This document shows positions 1 through 6,294 of a DNA stretch of 7,540 nucleotides, piece after piece (the first letter of the stretch is position 1; every line of letters starts with the position of its first letter). This stretch comes from Acidobacteriaceae bacterium (GTDB lineage Bacteria > Acidobacteriota > Terriglobia > Terriglobales > SbA1), in the NCBI GenBank assembly GCA_003156615.1, contig PMHI01000223.1, forward strand, positions 1 through 7,540. Reading direction: 5' to 3'. The notes under the pieces were generated by a model that worked only from the letters and a program-made list of their open reading frames with translations, had not been told where the DNA came from and did no database searches. The translations under genes and the position numbers were made by a program.

Positions 1-22
1 GTCCTTTATCATTCACTACTTG
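1..22. repeat. Left copy of the direct repeat bracketing the cluster
   Basis: These 22 bases are identical, in the same orientation, to 6213-6234. The inner part, gtcctttatcattcact, is also the right terminal inverted repeat of the 170-bp element at 6060-6229. This copy is therefore probably the right end of a second element of the same family whose body lies before the window. Downstream similarity continues weakly (roughly 11 of the next 17 bases). The window opens exactly on the repeat. If this is also a contig end, the break may be an assembly effect of a multi-copy sequence. Confidence 0.7.
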
Positions 23-394
23 AGATGGCAAATCCGCGGACAACTTTGGGGCATGGTCCGAGATGCTTGTTCTTCGTGCGCGTAAAGGGCACACGCTCGA
101 AGCACTCGCCAAGTTTTCGAGGACTATCCGTTCATGAGCGCATTAGTGACTATGCGTCAACTGCATAACCTCTCAATAGCCAACCCGGAACTCCCGATGC
201 TTTTGCGTTTGGCCAGACAAGGGTTCTTGTTGTCTCGGTGTTGTTTTGACATGGAGAGCGCCGAAACCATTTGTAAACGAATAGACCGAGGTGAAGCGCA
301 CCCTGGCCCGAGGCACTTAAAACCGCCCGTGGAGATCTTCTTTTGTCAGTCATCGAAGAACGTTTGCGCCATGAGAACTATCAAAGTAGCAGAG
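23..394. other. Non-coding stretch, no supported gene
   Basis: This lies between the left repeat and the stop codon of the large minus-strand gene. Short open frames exist on both strands, including one of 67 codons on the minus strand starting 42 nt beyond the cluster's last stop. None has a convincing ribosome binding site, recognisable motif or natural composition. I looked for a GC-rich stem followed by a T-run that could terminate the cluster's transcript and found none. The stretch may be decayed sequence or the 3' margin of an inserted segment. Confidence 0.5.
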
Positions 395-3300
395 TCATTT
401 CGGGCGAGCTGCGAGCTTCTGTTGGATTCGTTCCATGATCGCCGGTCTCCTGAGGTTTGGCGCCTCAGCCTCCCGTCTTTGAAGAGCCTTGCGCCACATC
501 GCTTGCGCCCCCGCCGCATCGCCTAATTTTGAGTACGTATCCCCTATATGTTCCAGAATGTCCGGATTGTTTACTCCTTGATTTGCCAAGGCGTGCTCCA
601 AATGCTTCTGCGCCTCCGGGAAACGGGACATGCGATTACATATGAAGCCCAGAGTATCAAGGTGATTGCTGCTCTCTGGATCAGAGGCGACTGCTTTGGC
701 AGCCATATCGTAGGCTGCTTGCCACGGGCCATTTTCCTGAGCCAAATTGTAGGCCAGATCATTCAGCACAAAAACGTTGTGGGGATCTTGAGAGAGGATT
801 TTTTGATATTCCGCGTCGGCGATTGCGAGTAGCTCCATGTCTGAATACGAGTTTGCACGCTGCAGCCGTGCTTCCCTGATCTCATCCTCGCTCTTCGAGA
901 GTTTTTCGGCTCGATCCAGATCCTGCGCCATAGCGTGAAAGTCCTTGATCCGCAATTCGAGTGATGCGATTCTTAGCAGTTCAACCCGGTCTTCTCCCAG
1001 ATCCCGCATCTTTTGAATACCCGTGTGCGTCCGGTCAGACTTCCCAATATCCGCGAAGAGTAGCGCAACTTTGTACACGACAAATGCGCTGTCTGGATAT
1101 TTCTGAATCGCTTCTTCCGCTGCTTGTTCCGCCTTTCCGAAATCACCGTCAAGGCGGTAGGCAGCGATCCCTTCGACAGACGCCAAGTCCGAATCCCTTG
1201 GGGCGGCACGAGGCGCCGCTGAGTGTTGAACGTCCGTGTCATCGGTCTTTTCCTTTTCCATGCCCCAGGTGTAGGAGGCGCCACTTGTCGTGATCCCGAT
1301 GGTCCGGCTGTAGTTCGCTGCTACAGAACTAAATCGCAAGCTACCTGCGACCGCGACAGGAACAGAGGAGCTTTTGAACGTGTTGTTTCCAAGCTCCCCG
1401 TCGCCATTCAGGCCCCAGCATACAGCTGCCCCATCGGTGGTGACGGCACATGCGTATCCGTCCCCGACGCTAATCATCCGGAATCTCGGCGATGCTAAGA
1501 CCTCGACTGGAGCGATGCTATCAACTTTTGTGCCATTTCCAAGCTGGCCATTCTCGTTTCCACCCCAACAATAGGCTTTGCCATCCTCGGTTATGGCACA
1601 TGTACTGTCAGCCCCGCAGCTCACTAACTTGAACCTGAGCTTGCTGGGCACCTGAACAGGCAGATCGGCAGACAAGATGGAGGACTGCCCGAGGTCGCCC
1701 TTCGTATTCTTTCCCCAGCAGTAAAGAGCCCCATCCTGGTCGACACCACAAGTGTGGCTTGTTCCGGAAGAGATGCTCTTGAATCTTCGATTTCCGTAAA
1801 CGGCCACCGGACGATCGCTGCTGCGAATCGATCCGTCTCCAAGCGCCGTTCCACCCGGACCCCAGCAGAAGGCCTCGCCTTCGCTCGTAAGGCCACAAGC
1901 CAGATCGCCCTTGGTGAGGGAGCGAAACCGCTTGCCCCCAGGCACTTTCATGGGAACGCCGAGGACCTGATCACCTGAGGCGTTGCGCACATTGTCGGAC
2001 CAGCAGTACGCGTCACCGTTGTCGGCGAGCCCGCACAGGCTCCAACCCTCTTCGTCAGCCTCTCTTCCGATCCAATCGAAATTGAGTCCTTCGATGCGAG
2101 CCATAGATTGACTAGAATCCGACTCATCTTCAGGCCACGAATACACTGCATGATTCGTGGTGACTCCGAAGTTTGATTCACCCACGACAGCGGCAGAAAT
2201 AAACGCCGGGGCTGGCGGAGGGGATCCCAGATAGACGGGATAGCCCCAGTCTCGTAGCCGATCTTCAATGGTGCCCAGGAGAACGGCTTCACCCTCGCCG
2301 GACTCATCGGCACGGACCATCCCGATGAAGTTTCGATCCTTGTCCAGAAGCGCGCCTCCCGAAACGCCCGGCCGGATCGAGCTTGACTCGAAATACGCGA
2401 TAGGTCCTCGGGCCTCAAGAAAGTGGTCAGCCGTAACATTGCTGCCCCACGTTCGTCCCCCGGGATTGCCAAGGTGATACACATCATCACCTCTCTCGAT
2501 AGGATCGCGATTTACCCGATCGAACGGCATGGAGTACAAATCTAACCCGAGACCGTCGATGCCGCTCACTCGCAGTACTACGAGATCAAGTGACCTGTCC
2601 CAATCTCCGGTAACTTTCGCTTCGAGTGGCTGCTCTGGCTTCGACCAGAATCTCACTTGTATGGAGAGAGGAAGCTTTTGTTCCGGCCGGATCAGATGGT
2701 AGGCCGTGACAATGTAAGCTCGATCCAACCCAGCGAATAAGATCACGCCCGCGCCTGCCCCGACGAGTTGCTCGCCCGACTTAGCCTCGATCATGACGAT
2801 GAGCCGTTTCGAATTGAGTTCGCGTTGTGCGGCAAGGCGCTTTTCAGTTATAGATGCGTCCCTCCGCTCCACGTCCGATACGTCCTCGGTTACTGGGGTT
2901 GCTCCGGGACTCGCCACTGGAGTCGGAATCGACCAGCTTCCAGGGAGCGCATTTCCCAACGCCTTACCGTTGCCCCAGCAGTAAGCACCTCCTTCGGTTG
3001 TCAGGCCACAGGCATGGTAGAGACCGACGGTGATTGAGGAAAACTTCAGATTCCCGAACACCTGTAACGGTTTGGTATCTTCTACTTCTTGTCCAGAACC
3101 AAAACCACCCCAACAATATCCAGCGCCAACTTCATCAGTAGCGCAAAGATGGGCTCCTCGTGCGTCGATTGTGGCGAATCGGATTTGGGAGTCCAACACT
3201 TTGGGCGCAACTTTCTGAAAGTCCCAAGGATAGAGATAGGTGATTCCATCCCGACCAATGGCAAACACACCGCTTCGGCCAACCGACATCGCTCGGAAGG

Positions 3301-3946
3301 GCGTTGCTCCCTCGACCCGCACCGGCACGGTTCCGGAGGCCCCTAGGGGATGTCCTAAGACATCTCCCCAACAATATCCGGCTCCGTCGCTTGTAATCCC
3401 GCAGGCCACATCGAGGCTTGTCGATAAGGACACAGAGTCAAAACTCGCGCTCGCTTGAATCCGAACCGGGACGTTATTGTGAAATTCAGCAATATTGGCG
3501 CCGTGCGTATAGCCCTGTCCCCAACAAAAGACGGCGCCATTAGTGGTCACTCCACATGCGGATAACGATCCGGAACTAACCGATCGGAAGGTCAACGTTT
3601 CGGAAATAACTGTTGGTTTGTTTGCCGCCATCGCATCTCCCCAGCAGTAGGCGTGTCCAGAGGCCGCGATGCCGCAAAGGATAGAATCGCCGATACTGAC
3701 TGATTGAAAGCGGGTTTCCGGGGCGACCACCGAAGGAGTGGGGAGATCAACGTTCTTGTCCTCTTCGACGAGGATATGTTGGTCACTCCCCCAGCAGTAC
3801 AGAGTTCCACTCACGGCGACGCCGCAGGTAAGCGTTTCGCCGGCGCTCAACGAAGTAAACTGGATATTCGCGCTTGCGGAAAGCGCAGTGGGAAGAGCAA
3901 TCACGAGATAGATACAGCAGGCACTCAGACGCGCGCTCCGGACCAT
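395..3946 (-). CDS. Exported RCC1-propeller / trypsin-like protease / RCC1-propeller / TPR protein
   Basis: This is a predicted 1183-residue exported multidomain protein. I chose the ATG at 3946 because it gives a clear signal peptide (MVRSAR, then a hydrophobic run ending ALSASA) and has a GGGGGTGA Shine-Dalgarno-like stretch 7 nt upstream. An in-frame ATG at 4027 would add 27 residues and bury the signal. Domains: signal peptide about 1-25; seven RCC1-type blades about 26-345 (consensus tCGit..G.aYCWG, about 50 residues each); charged linker; trypsin/HtrA-like protease about 392-574; seven further blades about 580-898; TPR region about 918-1183. The protease triad appears intact: His417 in IVTAYH, Asp454 in DRSLDLVVL and Ser529 in PGVSGGALL. 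The Asp-Ser distance of 75 resembles HtrA proteases, but no PDZ domain is visible. It is the last gene of the cluster and overlaps the membrane-protein gene by about 22 nt. RCC1 propellers and TPRs usually bind proteins, so I infer a scaffolded protease. The substrate is unknown. Confidence 0.9.
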   Translation of the reverse strand: MVRSARLSACCIYLVIALPTALSASANIQFTSLSAGETLTCGVAVSGTLYCWGSDQHILVEEDKNVDLPTPSVVAPETRFQSVSIGDSILCGIAASGHAYCWGDAMAANKPTVISETLTFRSVSSGSLSACGVTTNGAVFCWGQGYTHGANIAEFHNNVPVRIQASASFDSVSLSTSLDVACGITSDGAGYCWGDVLGHPLGASGTVPVRVEGATPFRAMSVGRSGVFAIGRDGITYLYPWDFQKVAPKVLDSQIRFATIDARGAHLCATDEVGAGYCWGGFGSGQEVEDTKPLQVFGNLKFSSITVGLYHACGLTTEGGAYCWGNGKALGNALPGSWSIPTPVASPGATPVTEDVSDVERRDASITEKRLAAQRELNSKRLIVMIEAKSGEQLVGAGAGVILFAGLDRAYIVTAYHLIRPEQKLPLSIQVRFWSKPEQPLEAKVTGDWDRSLDLVVLRVSGIDGLGLDLYSMPFDRVNRDPIERGDDVYHLGNPGGRTWGSNVTADHFLEARGPIAYFESSSIRPGVSGGALLDKDRNFIGMVRADESGEGEAVLLGTIEDRLRDWGYPVYLGSPPPAPAFISAAVVGESNFGVTTNHAVYSWPEDESDSSQSMARIEGLNFDWIGREADEEGWSLCGLADNGDAYCWSDNVRNASGDQVLGVPMKVPGGKRFRSLTKGDLACGLTSEGEAFCWGPGGTALGDGSIRSSDRPVAVYGNRRFKSISSGTSHTCGVDQDGALYCWGKNTKGDLGQSSILSADLPVQVPSKLRFKLVSCGADSTCAITEDGKAYCWGGNENGQLGNGTKVDSIAPVEVLASPRFRMISVGDGYACAVTTDGAAVCWGLNGDGELGNNTFKSSSVPVAVAGSLRFSSVAANYSRTIGITTSGASYTWGMEKEKTDDTDVQHSAAPRAAPRDSDLASVEGIAAYRLDGDFGKAEQAAEEAIQKYPDSAFVVYKVALLFADIGKSDRTHTGIQKMRDLGEDRVELLRIASLELRIKDFHAMAQDLDRAEKLSKSEDEIREARLQRANSYSDMELLAIADAEYQKILSQDPHNVFVLNDLAYNLAQENGPWQAAYDMAAKAVASDPESSNHLDTLGFICNRMSRFPEAQKHLEHALANQGVNNPDILEHIGDTYSKLGDAAGAQAMWRKALQRREAEAPNLRRPAIMERIQQKLAARPK
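1253..2209 (-). repeat. Second array of seven RCC1-type repeats
   Basis: Seven units follow the protease domain, marked by the degenerate VYSWPED, then AYCWSDN, AFCWGPG, LYCWGKN, AYCWGGN, AVCWGLN and the degenerate SYTWGME. Units 3-6 keep the classical RCC1 spacer (G.LG.G/N followed by P..V). The first and last units are the most diverged and have lost both cysteines. Again seven blades suggest one complete propeller, giving a 7 + protease + 7 layout. The DNA-level word CCCCARCARTA recurs about every 150 nt (near 1998, 1860, 1711, 1561 and 1413). Confidence 0.8.
2912..3871 (-). repeat. First array of seven RCC1-type repeats
   Basis: Seven units of about 50 residues each end in a variant of YCWG. 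In order they are LYCWGSD, AYCWGDA, VFCWGQG, GYCWGDV, the degenerate YLYPWDF, GYCWGGF and AYCWGNG. On the plus strand the same periodicity shows as recurring CCCCARCARTA-like words, for example near 3789, 3640, 3520, 3368, 3107 and 2973. Seven is the blade number of a complete RCC1 beta-propeller, so this block probably folds as one closed propeller before the protease domain. Confidence 0.8.
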
Positions 3947-5025
3947 CGCATCACCCCCATCACCAATCCGAAAAGATAGATACCCGCGCCCCACATCAGA
4001 GACAAGCCGTGACGCGCCTGCAGCCATTCTAGGCAGGTAGGCATGAGATCGGTACGGCTGTCATCTCCAGCTTTGATCGCAGTGACACTTCCATGGAATT
4101 CTAAGACGACTTTTCCGTCTGAGACTCCGATTCTCTCCAACACACCATTCGAAGGCTGGATTTCCAGAGTTTCTCCCCGGCGAAGTTTTCGTTCACGGCC
4201 GTCGAGAGACTCGAAGTATAGAGTTCCTGAAATCACTGATGATATCTTTCGAGCTAACATACGATCACCGTCGTTGAACTGCTCAACCCTGAACATCGAA
4301 ATCGTCTGCAATGGAAGATGCTCTATAAACGGATTCTGTTCCCGGTTTAAAAATACAAATTCCAGTTCAGTCTCAAGCGAACCGCCATTCAGCAGGAAAC
4401 CTTGCGGGCTTCGGAATGTCTCGACCGCTCCCGTGCCCGCAATGTTGATTGCTCCAAGCACGTCTGCTCGGAATTGACCGTCCTTGGCCTGAACCGACAT
4501 TCGGTATGATCCCGGCGCATCGGAGGTACGAAGCCAGACACGGCTGTTTGCCGGAAGAAAGATGGGCGCCAGCGTCAGTTGGCCAGACCGTTGCCCCGTG
4601 GCAACACTGAGCTTGATGCTGCTGCGCGGAACAGTCTCGGCACCGGCAGGGACGATGACATTCTTCAGACCAGACGCGCCAAGCGATGAGAGCTGCATCG
4701 CGTCTGTCCAGGGTCGGTCGGCCGAGAAACTCAATTCGACCTCGGACAGGACCACTTGCAGGTCGATACTAGTGTCACGCACGCGAGTGAAAAATAGAAT
4801 GCTGGCTAGCAAAAGAGTGAAAGCAAACACCACTGCAACAGGCCACCGTTGCCGCCTGAGTGGACCCTTCAACTTATCCTGAAGCTCGACTAATTGCGCT
4901 AGTTGAGTCGCGCCATGCAATGCTGACTCAGAGATCACTCCTCCTTTGCGTACGGCTTCGGCTTCCGCTTCAGAAAGCTGTTTCGCAAGAAGCTGCCGGA
5001 GATTGTCAGGGCCCTCAGTCGTCAT
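3925..5025 (-). CDS. Two-pass membrane protein with large extracytoplasmic domain, unknown function
   Basis: A 366-residue protein I do not recognise. Residues 1-60 are charged and probably helical (LRQLLAKQLSEAEAEAVRKGG, then a Gln/Leu-rich stretch). RRQR immediately precedes a transmembrane helix at about 62-80 (VAVVFAFTLLLASILFF). About 260 residues with beta-rich character follow, and a second hydrophobic helix lies at about 343-359 (LMWGAGIYLFGLVMGVM) before a basic tail, RWSGARV. The positive-inside rule puts both ends in the cytoplasm and the central domain outside. The late segment with RRGETLEI, SDGKVVLEFHGSV and AIKAG looks like a beta-sandwich or FecR-like region, but I would not assign a family. 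The ATG overlaps the stop of the preceding gene by 11 nt without a clear Shine-Dalgarno, implying translational coupling. Its 3' end overlaps the protease-propeller gene. I infer that it anchors or signals for the two exported neighbours. Confidence 0.85.
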   Translation of the reverse strand: MTTEGPDNLRQLLAKQLSEAEAEAVRKGGVISESALHGATQLAQLVELQDKLKGPLRRQRWPVAVVFAFTLLLASILFFTRVRDTSIDLQVVLSEVELSFSADRPWTDAMQLSSLGASGLKNVIVPAGAETVPRSSIKLSVATGQRSGQLTLAPIFLPANSRVWLRTSDAPGSYRMSVQAKDGQFRADVLGAINIAGTGAVETFRSPQGFLLNGGSLETELEFVFLNREQNPFIEHLPLQTISMFRVEQFNDGDRMLARKISSVISGTLYFESLDGRERKLRRGETLEIQPSNGVLERIGVSDGKVVLEFHGSVTAIKAGDDSRTDLMPTCLEWLQARHGLSLMWGAGIYLFGLVMGVMRWSGARV

Positions 5026-5770
5026 AACGGAACCACACTGTCTCAGTCGACACGCCGCCCCGTTGAAACTCTGCGCCCAATGTCAAAAGGTATAACCCCG
5101 CCTTCTTCAGTTCAGGAAGTGATATGGGGATACCTGCTTCAGCCGGGTAATAGGCGGCCTTCAACGGCTCTTCCTTCCGCAGAGTGGCGACGCGAGATCC
5201 ATCCTTGTCGAGGAGTGAAAGACTCACATACAATTCATGTAACTCAACACCGGACACAACGATAAATTGATAGGAGCTTTTCTTCTGGGGCTTCGAAGTG
5301 GTCACCGCGAGGGGAAGATAGACTTGACGGTCCTGCCCTCCAATTTGTTGCGATATCCATCCGACAATGCCCAATTCCGGGCGGGTGATTCCCAAAGCAG
5401 TCAGTAGGCTTGTCCCCCAGTCGTAACTGATACTTCCTCCGGGTTGGACGGAATCCATTTCGTAATACAGCCGAGGCCGCAGGCTGCTCGCACGCAGATG
5501 AACCTCTCGTGATGCCCCCCCCGCCCACTTCAAATGGAGAATTGGATCTCCGCCGGTGAATGCATCGAACTCTCGCGTGAACGAAACGACCCGCAAAGAT
5601 GCTGATAAATCTTTGATGTAAACCCCTTCGCAGCGATCACCGCGAGCGCGATATCCATAAGGATCGCTCGCTGACGAATGGAAAGATGCGTCGCATCCTT
5701 GAGACAGACAAGGCTGGGCCGAAGCCATGACCGCCACCAACGCTAAAACAATGGCTTGATTTCGACGCAT
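5015..5770 (-). CDS. Secreted protein with DPYGYRxRGDRCEG motif, unknown function
   Basis: A 251-residue protein and the first gene of the cluster. It has a signal peptide (MRRNQ, then IVLALVAVMASA, with likely cleavage near residues 18-25). The mature start carries Cys26 and Cys47, which could form a disulfide around the striking motif SDPYGYRARGDRCEGVY (about 35-51). The rest is predicted beta-rich, with alternating hydrophobic strands such as SLRVVSFT, PILHLKWAG, YQFIVVSGVELHELYVSLSLLD and AGLYLLTLGAEFQRGG, consistent with one or two Ig-like or jelly-roll domains. No catalytic motif is visible. The chosen ATG has AGGGAG 10 nt upstream. Another ATG 5 nt earlier is out of frame. It ends inside the start of the membrane-protein gene (GTTATGACGACTGA), so its level is probably tied to that of its neighbour. 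It could be a ligand-binding subunit, inhibitor or adaptor of the downstream protease. This role is inferred from context only. Confidence 0.82.
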   Translation of the reverse strand: MRRNQAIVLALVAVMASAQPCLSQGCDASFHSSASDPYGYRARGDRCEGVYIKDLSASLRVVSFTREFDAFTGGDPILHLKWAGGASREVHLRASSLRPRLYYEMDSVQPGGSISYDWGTSLLTALGITRPELGIVGWISQQIGGQDRQVYLPLAVTTSKPQKKSSYQFIVVSGVELHELYVSLSLLDKDGSRVATLRKEEPLKAAYYPAEAGIPISLPELKKAGLYLLTLGAEFQRGGVSTETVWFRYDD

Positions 5771-5848
5771 CGCATTTACGCTCCCTGCGGATAGAAATGT
5801 GGCGCAATGTGTCTGCCAGGGTTCGATTCTGGGATAATGCCGACCAGA

Positions 5849-5877
5849 ATCTTACGTGGGTGGGGATGTCAGCGCAA
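5849..5877 (-). promoter_or_regulatory. Possible promoter for the three-gene cluster
   Basis: On the minus strand TTGCGC (5877-5872) and TAAGAT (5854-5849) are separated by 17 nt, about 80 nt before the first start codon. The match to sigma-70 boxes is moderate (3/6 and 4/6), so this is suggestive only. The AT-rich stretch at 5900-5950 could hold another promoter. Confidence 0.25.
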
Positions 5878-5964
5878 GTTGCATTTCCCACATCACAATG
5901 CTCGTTAAATATTTTCAGCTCATTTTTCTGGTCTTAACGAACCAATAACAATACCGATTGGTCG

Positions 5965-5977
5965 GCTCTCGGAGAGC
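5965..5977. promoter_or_regulatory. Short palindrome GCTCTC-G-GAGAGC
   Basis: Two perfect 6-base arms are separated by a single G, too close for an RNA hairpin, so a dimeric protein-binding site is the more natural reading. It sits about 195 nt ahead of the first cluster start. No regulator gene is in the window. Confidence 0.25.
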
Positions 5978-5993
5978 GTACCGGCGTTAGATC

Positions 5994-6017
5994 GCGCCCT
6001 CTTGAGCGAAGAGGCGC
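5994..6017. other. Bulged stem-loop upstream of the cluster
   Basis: GCGCCCTCTT and AAGAGGCGC pair over nine base pairs with one bulged C and a GAGCG loop. No T-run follows on either strand, so it is not a standard intrinsic terminator. It may be a structured RNA element, a REP-like palindrome, or part of the repetitive sequence adjoining the 6060-6229 element. Confidence 0.4.
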
Positions 6018-6059
6018 CAATGCGGGACAAATGCCCCATGCAGGCTTCCCAACTCAGAA

Positions 6060-6229
6060 AGTGAATGATAAAGGACGTTAACGTCAGGAACCCTGCGGTG
6101 GGGCCTTTCTGTCCCGACTTGGCTCCTTGGCAGCCGGGTTTCCGTGAAGCCGAGGCTCTGGAGGCCGTTGAGGAAAGCGCTTCCTATGTCCCAAAGACAA
6201 GTTGGCGATAGCGTCCTTTATCATTCACT
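6060..6229. mobile_element. MITE-like element with 27-bp terminal inverted repeats
   Basis: A 170-bp segment starts with agtgaatgataaaggacg (6060-6077) and ends with its exact reverse complement (6212-6229). The inverted repeat extends inward imperfectly to 27 bp (6060-6086 against 6203-6229, 24 matches). The interior is GC-rich, contains the near-palindrome AGGAAAGCGCTTCCT at 6171-6185, and encodes no transposase. The only open frame is 48 codons with no recognisable motif. I see no clear target-site duplication. Weak similarity continues outside both ends (GGCTT and CCCAA words), so the true boundaries may be wider. A third copy of the end is at 1-22, showing this is a repeat family. Size, inverted ends and lack of a gene fit a non-autonomous MITE. 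A large REP/BIME-type intergenic repeat is the alternative. Confidence 0.55.
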
Positions 6230-6234
6230 ACTTG
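6213..6234. repeat. Right copy of the direct repeat bracketing the cluster
   Basis: Identical over 22 bases to 1-22. It comprises the last 17 bases of the right inverted repeat plus ACTTG outside it. Because the copies are in the same orientation and about 6.2 kb apart, homologous recombination between them would delete the entire three-gene cluster. Confidence 0.75.
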
Positions 6235-6294
6235 GGTTTGCAAGCCCGTTCAACGCGCTTGTTTACCGATGATTTATTACCGAGAAGTAACTGA

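Larger units (their letters stand above)
5771..6059. other. Intergenic leader region of the cluster
   Basis: About 290 bases lie between the first cluster gene and the MITE-like element. I see no coding sequence. The region includes the possible promoter (5849-5877), an AT-rich segment (about 5905-5955), a 6-bp inverted repeat ACCAAT/ATTGGT (5941-5946 and 5957-5962), a short palindrome (5965-5977) and a bulged hairpin (5994-6017). The inverted repeats lie upstream of the promoter candidate, so they could be regulator sites or remnants of repetitive sequence. Confidence 0.4.

Noticed and set aside
150..353. 67-codon minus-strand frame just after the large gene's stop
   Set aside because: It follows on the same strand by 42 nt, so it was considered as a fourth cluster gene. 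It lacks a Shine-Dalgarno, a recognisable domain and export features, so I left it out.
134..526. 130-codon plus-strand open frame at the left end
   Set aside because: Its 3' third runs antisense to the TPR coding region of the large gene, it has no clear ribosome binding site, and the translation shows no recognisable motif.
1948..2490. 180-codon minus-strand frame within the large gene
   Set aside because: It is a shifted-frame shadow of the protease and second propeller, with no independent support.
3947..4027. 27-residue N-terminal extension of the RCC1-protease protein
   Set aside because: The extension would bury the signal peptide and overlap the upstream gene by over 100 nt. The ATG at 3946 has a better leader and Shine-Dalgarno-like sequence.
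5637..5891. 84-codon minus-strand frame overlapping the secreted protein's start
   Set aside because: It is out of frame with the signal-peptide gene, its translation shows no motif, and it would occupy the likely promoter.
5994..6017. Hairpin as an intrinsic terminator
   Set aside because: No T-rich tract follows on either strand, and no gene ends immediately before it.
6065..6211. 48-codon plus-strand frame inside the MITE-like element
   Set aside because: It is too short, shows no motif, and begins inside the inverted repeat, so it is probably incidental.
1..6234. All three repeat ends can be read as a peptide ending SE followed by TGA TAA
   Set aside because: Upstream similarity of the three readings is weak and short, and no continuous gene supports it. 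A DNA repeat explains the matches better.
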